This document shows, piece by piece, positions 58,806-64,000 of a DNA stretch of 64,000 nucleotides. Positions within the stretch are counted from its first letter, which is position 1; each line of letters opens with the position of its first letter. The notes beneath the pieces are model-generated. The model was not told the DNA's origin. It worked only from the letters and a program-made list of their open reading frames with translations, and searched no databases. Made by a program: the position numbers and the translations under genes. This stretch comes from Spirosoma rhododendri (GTDB lineage Bacteria > Bacteroidota > Bacteroidia > Cytophagales > Spirosomataceae), in the NCBI RefSeq assembly GCF_012849055.1, contig NZ_CP051677.1, positions 5,471,001 through 5,535,000 of the forward strand, in the 5' to 3' direction.

Positions 58806-61538
58806 ATGAACCGACGTGTCCTGATTGGTATCAGCGTTGTAATCGTAGCCATTGCAGGTTGGCTGGGGTATCGGCAGATGCACCCGCCCGGCCGCACAGT
58901 AGGATCATTGATGCCGTCGGGATCGTTGCTGGTGCTGGCCAGTAACCGGCTTCAGGACACGGTGTCCGCGCAGGACCTGCGCACGCAGATTTCGCTGCAA
59001 CAAATTCCGGTATTTGCCGAAGCCCGTCAGCGACTCGATCGCTTTCTTTACGCCACCGCCGACACCACGACCGCGCTGGCTTTTATCACGGGAAAGAATG
59101 TGCGGTACTCGCTGCACCCGATCACCAAAACGACGCTCGACTTCATCGTTTATATTCCCATCACCGGCGCTGCCGCTGACCGGGGGTATCTCAATAAGCT
59201 GACCAGCCCTGACCCGCGCTACCACCGGGTACTGAATCACGTTTTTCACGACGAAAAAATATTCGATCTGGTTTCCCGCTCCGGGGAGCAACTGGGTTCG
59301 TTTATCCTGACCGACGATTTTCTGGTCGTCAGTACCTCCGGAATCCTGATCGAAAACGTAGCCGAGCGGCTGCATCAGTCCGTACAACTTGCCCGTACGG
59401 AACCAACGTTTCAGGTCGATGCCGATCACTGGGCGGGGCTAACGATGCGCCCCGAAGTGTTGCAGTCGATGTTCGATAACACCGGCTCATTAGTTCGGCT
59501 GTTCCTGCCCGAATCAATCGATCTACAATTTCGTCCATCGAGTTCACAAACTCATCTGATCGGCTATGCGTCCGACGACATTGGGAATCGGCAGGATGTG
59601 GCCAATCTGTTTGCCGGGCAGACACCCCGCCGGATTCAAAGTACTGATCTCATTCCACAAACGGCTGCCACCATCTACCACATCGGCCTGACCGACCCGG
59701 TACGCTTCGGCCGGTCGATGAGTCAGTTGCTTAGCTCGGCTTCCGGCGATTTCCTGCGCGACCGCTTTGCTCAAATCAAATCGACCGTTGCGCCCATCTA
59801 CGCATCGCTGGGGTCCGACATACTGCTTTGTCGGCTCGAATCGGCTGGGGTACGCGATGCCCGGGTGTTGGTGCTCAATACGGCCAACCCGCAGGCGTTG
59901 AAAGCGTTATCGACGGCCTGGCAGCAGATGGCGATTCAGGCGGGGGCTCGGCAAACGCCCACTCCCGTCGACTTTCTGGGTCATAAGCTGCTACGGTTAA
60001 ATGTTCCGGAACTGCCTGCGTCTGTGTTCAGCAGTCTGTTTTTAGGGTTTCGGCAAAGCTGGATTACTCAGCACGGCAATGCACTGATCGTTGCCAATGG
60101 CGAAGACGTCATACAGGATTATCTGCAACAGTTACAGCGTGGGCTGGTGTGGGCCAATGGCGAACGACAAACCGACCTGCTGGCCAACACGCTTCGCCCC
60201 GCCAATTTTACTGCCCTGCTGCGCCTAAACCGGCAGGCCAACGGCCAAATGTCGGTGATGAGTACCTGGCCTGCATCGTGGCAGAACCTGTTCGATAGTC
60301 AGGCCGACGGGATGACGTCGTCGTTTGATAATCTGGAGACGATGGCCTATCAGGCGAGTTACGGCAACGAAAACATCCTGTCGACGGTTGTGCTGGGCCG
60401 CACGACGCGCCGGGCAAGTCAGGCGGTGCTGAACCGGGTTCTGCTCCAGAAAAAGACGGAACTCGACGAACCGCTGGCGGCCACCCCTATCCCGACCGGC
60501 AGCTTTAGTCAGGGGTCGGCGCAGTTTTTCGCGCAGGAAACCAGCAATCAGCTGGTGTTCATTTCACCCTACGGCGACAAAATCGGCCCGGTATCGACAG
60601 ACGGACCCATTCGCAGCAATGCGCTGGCTATTGATTTTTTGAATAACGGCCGGTTGCAGTATCTGTTCATGACCGACCGCTCGCTGTACGTCGCTGACCC
60701 CGCCCCCCGCAAGATTCAGCTTACGCGCATTGCGCTCCCGGCGGGTATCGTTCCGACGTACCTGACCCGGCCTCGTGGGGCCACACAACGCAACTGGGTG
60801 GCACTGACTACCCACTCCGACGGCTCGATTTACGCCCTGGACCGGCAGCAGAAATCGTTCGTCCGCATTATGTCGCCAACGCCGAAGGAGCCACTTTTGC
60901 TGCCATTCCAGGTGCAGGCAACGCCTAAGGGCATGACGATCCTGGCTGCGCAGATCGACGGTACAGTGCAGCACTGGCAGGAAAACGGCACGCCATTTCC
61001 GGGTTTTCCGGTACGCATTCAACGCAAAAGCGAAGAGGCCGCTCAGGTACGGCTGGCGGGCCCGGCACTGCTACCGGCTGGTCAGTCGACCATTCAACTC
61101 ATTACGGAAGAAGGCGAACTGATACAGCTTGCCTCGACGGGACAGATACAGAAACGCATTCAGCTGTATCGACCGGTGCGCCGGGGTGATTTCCGGCTCC
61201 TCCCCGATGAATCGATGACAAACTGGCTACTGCTCCGCACGACCGATACGGAAGCGGCTGTGCTGAACCAGAAAGGTGAGCAGCAGTTCGATGTGCGGGC
61301 GTTACAGCCGGGCACAACCCTCGTGCGCTACCATCGGTTAGGGGCAGGTATCACCGTTATCAGTGTCAAATCGGGCGCGTTTACGACACTCTACGATCTG
61401 GCTGGCCGCATCGTCGGTGATCGCCCCATTCCGGGTGATTTTCCGGTTGCCTTGCAATTTGACGCGCAGACCAACGAACTTTACGTCCTCAGCGGATCAT
61501 CAAAAGCCGTACAGCTTTTCAGCATCCGAATGAGATGA
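58806..61538 (+). CDS. Large anchored periplasmic protein with propeller-like C-terminus
   Basis: 910 residues. One N-terminal TM helix (about 4-22) anchors a large periplasmic part. The N-terminal two thirds resemble DUF3352-type sequences by pattern only. The C-terminal third (about 590-910) has repeated strands with ALDR, QIDGTVQHWQENGTPFPGFPV and TLYDLAGRI, like an eight-bladed propeller. QENGTPFPGFPV is frequent in propeller blades. No catalytic motif is seen. It is bracketed by the related hairpin repeats B and C. Function unknown. Confidence 0.65.
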   Translation: MNRRVLIGISVVIVAIAGWLGYRQMHPPGRTVGSLMPSGSLLVLASNRLQDTVSAQDLRTQISLQQIPVFAEARQRLDRFLYATADTTTALAFITGKNVRYSLHPITKTTLDFIVYIPITGAAADRGYLNKLTSPDPRYHRVLNHVFHDEKIFDLVSRSGEQLGSFILTDDFLVVSTSGILIENVAERLHQSVQLARTEPTFQVDADHWAGLTMRPEVLQSMFDNTGSLVRLFLPESIDLQFRPSSSQTHLIGYASDDIGNRQDVANLFAGQTPRRIQSTDLIPQTAATIYHIGLTDPVRFGRSMSQLLSSASGDFLRDRFAQIKSTVAPIYASLGSDILLCRLESAGVRDARVLVLNTANPQALKALSTAWQQMAIQAGARQTPTPVDFLGHKLLRLNVPELPASVFSSLFLGFRQSWITQHGNALIVANGEDVIQDYLQQLQRGLVWANGERQTDLLANTLRPANFTALLRLNRQANGQMSVMSTWPASWQNLFDSQADGMTSSFDNLETMAYQASYGNENILSTVVLGRTTRRASQAVLNRVLLQKKTELDEPLAATPIPTGSFSQGSAQFFAQETSNQLVFISPYGDKIGPVSTDGPIRSNALAIDFLNNGRLQYLFMTDRSLYVADPAPRKIQLTRIALPAGIVPTYLTRPRGATQRNWVALTTHSDGSIYALDRQQKSFVRIMSPTPKEPLLLPFQVQATPKGMTILAAQIDGTVQHWQENGTPFPGFPVRIQRKSEEAAQVRLAGPALLPAGQSTIQLITEEGELIQLASTGQIQKRIQLYRPVRRGDFRLLPDESMTNWLLLRTTDTEAAVLNQKGEQQFDVRALQPGTTLVRYHRLGAGITVISVKSGAFTTLYDLAGRIVGDRPIPGDFPVALQFDAQTNELYVLSGSSKAVQLFSIRMR

Positions 61539-61541
61539 TAG

Positions 61542-61611
61542 GTTCAATGTTTAAGGTTTAAGGTCTAACGTTCTGGGCCCAACCTTAAACGTTAAACCTT
61601 AAACATTGAAC
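61542..61611. repeat. Intergenic hairpin repeat C
   Basis: 61542-61560 is a perfect 19-bp inverted match to 61593-61611, with weaker pairing inside. Its right arm is followed by ATTAAACCA just before the next ATG, as in repeat B. Confidence 0.7.
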
Positions 61612-61623
61612 ATTAAACCAATA

Positions 61624-62616
61624 ATGCGCTTTCTAAAATACATCGTACTGGCCGTAGCTGTGCTGTTCTGGATCGGCGGACTATCGTCGACCGCTGGTCA
61701 CTGGCTGTACGATCTGGGGCTTGTCGTTGACGATTACCGCTACGGCGATCTGTACCGTGTGTCGGCCCTGCCGCAATTTAAAACCCCGACAGTCGCCTGC
61801 CCCACGGCTAATCTGGCCAGCGACACGGCCAAAACTGATCTGTACTTGATCGGTGACAGCTTTTCGGAAGCAGAACGCATTGGCCGCAGCGACTTCCCGA
61901 TCGATCATTACCAGCGCATCAAGTGGGATTTTCCGCAGCAGGCCAAGCTCAACCCGGCGCACCGAAACGTACTGCTGATCGAATCTGTCGAGCGCCATCT
62001 CCGCGACCACTTCAATCAGCCCATTCGCGAACTAATCGTTGTGCAGGATACGGGCCGTACGGCAATTGTACCCTGGTACAAGCGTACGTATCAGGATCTG
62101 CACCGAAAAGACGTGGAAGAACGGCTCGAATCACTGCTGTTCAGTCAGGATTGGGCGTTCTGGTTTAAGGAAGTAAAAGCCCGGATTACGTTGGACTGGT
62201 TCGACCGGATCAGCACGGGAGCGGATCTGTCGCTGGATAAAAAACAGATTTTTCTGAATACCGATACCGACAGCACAAAACGGCAATCATCGTTCTCCCG
62301 CCTGTCCGATCAGCAGGTCAACGCCCTTGTCGACAGTATCAACGCCACCGCCGATCGATACAAGCGGCAGGGTTTCTCGGATGTTTACCTGGCTGTCGTC
62401 CCCAACAAAGCGACCGTGCTGGAGCCCAACCGCGCGGCTTACAATCACCTCATCGAGCGGGTTCAGCAACACCCCCGCCTGCGCGTTCCGACCGTCGATA
62501 TCTACGCGCAGTATACCCGCGCGACAGAGCCTGTCTACCTGTTGGGCGACACGCACTGGACCTGCTACGGCCGTACGCTGTGGCTAAACGAGGTCCGGCG
62601 GGTACTGAAATTGTGA
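61624..62616 (+). CDS. AlgJ/AlgX-like SGNH acetyltransferase-family protein
   Basis: 330 residues from the ATG at 61624; an in-frame ATG six codons upstream falls in the repeat. An N-terminal TM/signal anchor precedes LIGDSFSEAE (nucleophile Ser region) and LLGDTHWTCYGRTLW near the C-terminus, the D-x-H dyad of AlgJ/AlgX/DltD-like SGNH domains. These O-acetylate or otherwise modify exopolysaccharides in the periplasm. It fits the neighbouring glycan genes; the substrate is unknown. Confidence 0.75.
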   Translation: MRFLKYIVLAVAVLFWIGGLSSTAGHWLYDLGLVVDDYRYGDLYRVSALPQFKTPTVACPTANLASDTAKTDLYLIGDSFSEAERIGRSDFPIDHYQRIKWDFPQQAKLNPAHRNVLLIESVERHLRDHFNQPIRELIVVQDTGRTAIVPWYKRTYQDLHRKDVEERLESLLFSQDWAFWFKEVKARITLDWFDRISTGADLSLDKKQIFLNTDTDSTKRQSSFSRLSDQQVNALVDSINATADRYKRQGFSDVYLAVVPNKATVLEPNRAAYNHLIERVQQHPRLRVPTVDIYAQYTRATEPVYLLGDTHWTCYGRTLWLNEVRRVLKL

Positions 62617-62618
62617 CT

Positions 62619-62649
62619 GTCAGCACCGCGCCATCGGCACGGTGCTGAC
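62619..62649. terminator. Hairpin between convergent genes
   Basis: A 10-bp perfect stem (62619-62628 with 62640-62649) lies between the AlgJ-like gene and bshB1. No T-run follows in either direction, so intrinsic termination is uncertain. Confidence 0.35.
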
Positions 62650-62654
62650 GCCGG

Positions 62655-63374
62655 TTAAATCAGGCTGAACAGATCACTGACGCCCAACATTCGACGGCTG
62701 ATAAATCCCTCACCGAAATCAACGCCGATCATGTGCCCGTGTTCGCGGGTGCGCGATTCCAGAAAATCCATGAACGATTTACCGGAAATATAACTGGCCG
62801 GTTCGTCGCTGTCGGGATTGAAAAACTGGCTCTTATACGCTCTGATGGACTCGATTTTTCCGCTCCAGTAAGGCGTAATATCGACAACAAAGTCGGGCTT
62901 CAGCGACCGGTCCTGAATGTAGTGATACACGTAGATGGGCCGGTGCGCTTCCTGCTCGTTGCCTTCTTCATCAACCGTTTTGATCTGCCGGAGACCCGCG
63001 TAGAAGCAGGCCTGCACAACCAGTTCGGCAGCACGACCATGATCCGGATGCCGGTCGTCGGGCGTATTCGCCAGTACGATTGCGGGTCTGTACTTGCGGA
63101 TCTTGGCAATGAGTGCCAGTTGATGCTCCTCATCGTTCCGGAAAAATCCGTCCCGGAAGCCCATGTTTTCCCGCGCCGACAGTTTCATGATGCGGGCACC
63201 TTCGGCAGCTTCCTGCTCCCGGATTTCGGGAGTTCCCCGCGTACCTAGTTCGCCCCGCGTCAGATCGACGGCTGCCACCGTTTTTCCCTGCGCAATCAAC
63301 GACAAAACCGTCCCTGAACAGGTCATTTCAATATCATCGGGGTGGGCGCCAATGGCCAGTACATCAACAGTCAT
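62655..63374 (-). CDS. bshB1: Bacillithiol biosynthesis deacetylase
   Basis: 239 residues, full length. PIG-L/LmbE-type zinc deacetylase: AHPDD at residues 10-14 and RHPDHGRA further on give the metal ligands and general base. LTRGELGTRGTPEIREQEA is diagnostic of the BshB1 group. It removes acetyl from GlcNAc-malate in bacillithiol synthesis. Cytoplasmic. The inverted repeat ACATACA/TGTATGT at 63399-63417 lies 25 nt upstream. Confidence 0.93.
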   Translation of the reverse strand: MTVDVLAIGAHPDDIEMTCSGTVLSLIAQGKTVAAVDLTRGELGTRGTPEIREQEAAEGARIMKLSARENMGFRDGFFRNDEEHQLALIAKIRKYRPAIVLANTPDDRHPDHGRAAELVVQACFYAGLRQIKTVDEEGNEQEAHRPIYVYHYIQDRSLKPDFVVDITPYWSGKIESIRAYKSQFFNPDSDEPASYISGKSFMDFLESRTREHGHMIGVDFGEGFISRRMLGVSDLFSLI

Positions 63375-63398
63375 ACGATTCCGTTAAAAAGAATGTAA

Positions 63399-63417
63399 AC
63401 ATACAAACGATGTATGT
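63399..63417. promoter_or_regulatory. Short inverted repeat upstream of bshB1
   Basis: ACATACA (63399-63405) and TGTATGT (63411-63417) are perfect complements with a 5-nt spacer, 25 nt before bshB1. A possible operator; no regulator is assigned. Confidence 0.3.
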
Positions 63418-63642
63418 ACAACAACTCAGTGTAAAGTAGAGCCTGTTACATCGCTTTGTTCAGATGTATGTGCATGAAATGAACCAATCATTCTTAGTAA
63501 GCGAAATTATCGACTAATAGTCAGCGCAGTAGGCTCATCATACCGGCTGATGAGCGCCCATAACCTCACAGAATAAACTCCATTAAATAAGTATAGAAAT
63601 CAGTTGGGACAATGCCCGGTTTTCTTCTAAAAGCAAACCGTT

Positions 63643-64000
63643 ATGAATAATTCCGTGATAAACCGCTTCGCCATACGAGGTGGTATCGGCCTCTCGCTGG
63701 CGCTGGCCCTGACATTATCTTCCTGCAAAGACGAAGAAAATCCTACAACTGTAATAAATACGTCGCCCGGCCAGTCGATCCAGTCGAGCAGCGCAAAACC
63801 GTCGTGGGGACCAACCATCACCCCACAAATGCTGGCCATCATCGAGGAGCTGGGCCGGCTCAACCCCACCCCTATCCAAACACTGTCGGCGCAGGAAGCC
63901 CGCACGAAACCGTCGTTTAAAGACGCGGTCAATTCACTGTTGAGCAAAAACAGTATAACGCTGCCGGCAACGGGCGTCACCAAAACGGAGCGGATGATTC
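63643..64000 (+). CDS. Lipoprotein alpha/beta-hydrolase, 5' part
   Basis: 119 residues before the window end; the gene continues outside. A signal peptide with lipobox LSSC (residue 28 near SCKDEE) starts the protein. After a Ser/Asn-rich linker, MLAIIEELGRLNPTPIQTLS followed by AQEARTKPSFKDAV matches the N-terminal leader of acetyl-esterase/Hsl-type alpha/beta-hydrolases. The catalytic residues are outside the window. The 267-nt gap upstream shows one palindrome near bshB1 and nothing else certain. Confidence 0.65.
   Translation, partial: MNNSVINRFAIRGGIGLSLALALTLSSCKDEENPTTVINTSPGQSIQSSSAKPSWGPTITPQMLAIIEELGRLNPTPIQTLSAQEARTKPSFKDAVNSLLSKNSITLPATGVTKTERMI

Noticed and set aside
48850..61611. 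Inverted repeats as a CRISPR array
   Set aside because: They are single inverted pairs at separate sites, with no regular direct repeats or spacers and no cas genes.

Overview
The window reads as chromosomal DNA of a Bacteroidota bacterium, most likely order Cytophagales near Spirosoma (inferred from gene content, not from a marker gene). The signs are a hybrid sensor kinase with Reg_prop propellers, a TonB-dependent receptor, many lipoproteins, DUF11 and IPT/TIG surface proteins, PD40-OmpA, bacillithiol synthesis (bshB1), and TAnnTTTG-like promoter elements with no obvious Shine-Dalgarno sequences. The base composition is moderately GC-rich, with AT-rich intergenic gaps.

Layout. 1-5.5 kb: the 3' end of an SGNH esterase, an SMP-30-like lipoprotein, a large beta-helix/DUF11 secreted protein and a YbjQ protein. 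5.5-11.3 kb: a Ser/Gly-rich secreted protein, then a minus-strand set with a GH18-NodB-GT2 fusion, an outer-membrane protein overlapping it, and a metallophosphoesterase. 11.5-19.9 kb: a MoxR/Mg-chelatase-like ATPase, IPT/TIG lipoprotein, DUF892 ferritin-like protein, a secreted repeat protein, tRNA-Glu(TTC) and an M14 carboxypeptidase. 19.9-25.9 kb: a divergent locus resembling a chaperone-usher fimbrial system (usher-size outer-membrane protein; pilin-like subunit, PapD-like chaperone, second subunit). Its first subunit gene is split by an IS630-type element at a TA in the signal-peptide codons. 26-34.5 kb: dapA, ligA, rpe, a frameshifted GH13 gene, two small overlapping genes and an OmpA/PD40 protein. 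34.5-43.9 kb: a co-directional surface-glycan cluster (GT39, split transketolase halves around an SDR-GT2 fusion and a methyltransferase, a polytopic membrane protein, acyltransferase-3). 44-48.3 kb: a hybrid two-component sensor. 48.4-53 kb: a repeat protein, hexuronate genes (uxuA, exuT-like) and an ene-reductase. 53-56.2 kb: a TonB-dependent receptor, two ModE-type operators and a ModE-like regulator. 56.5-63.4 kb: GT2, eukaryote-type UDP-galactopyranose mutase, a large anchored periplasmic protein, an AlgJ/AlgX-like protein and bshB1. The window ends inside a lipoprotein alpha/beta-hydrolase.

The strongest unusual signals are the fimbrial locus with its exactly reconstructable IS insertion, and the ModE-like regulator beside a TonB receptor whose promoter region carries two ModE-spaced palindromes. 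The transketolase-bracketed glycan cluster and the pair of related hairpin repeats flanking 58806-61538 come next. All functional statements come from motif reading; no database search was run.
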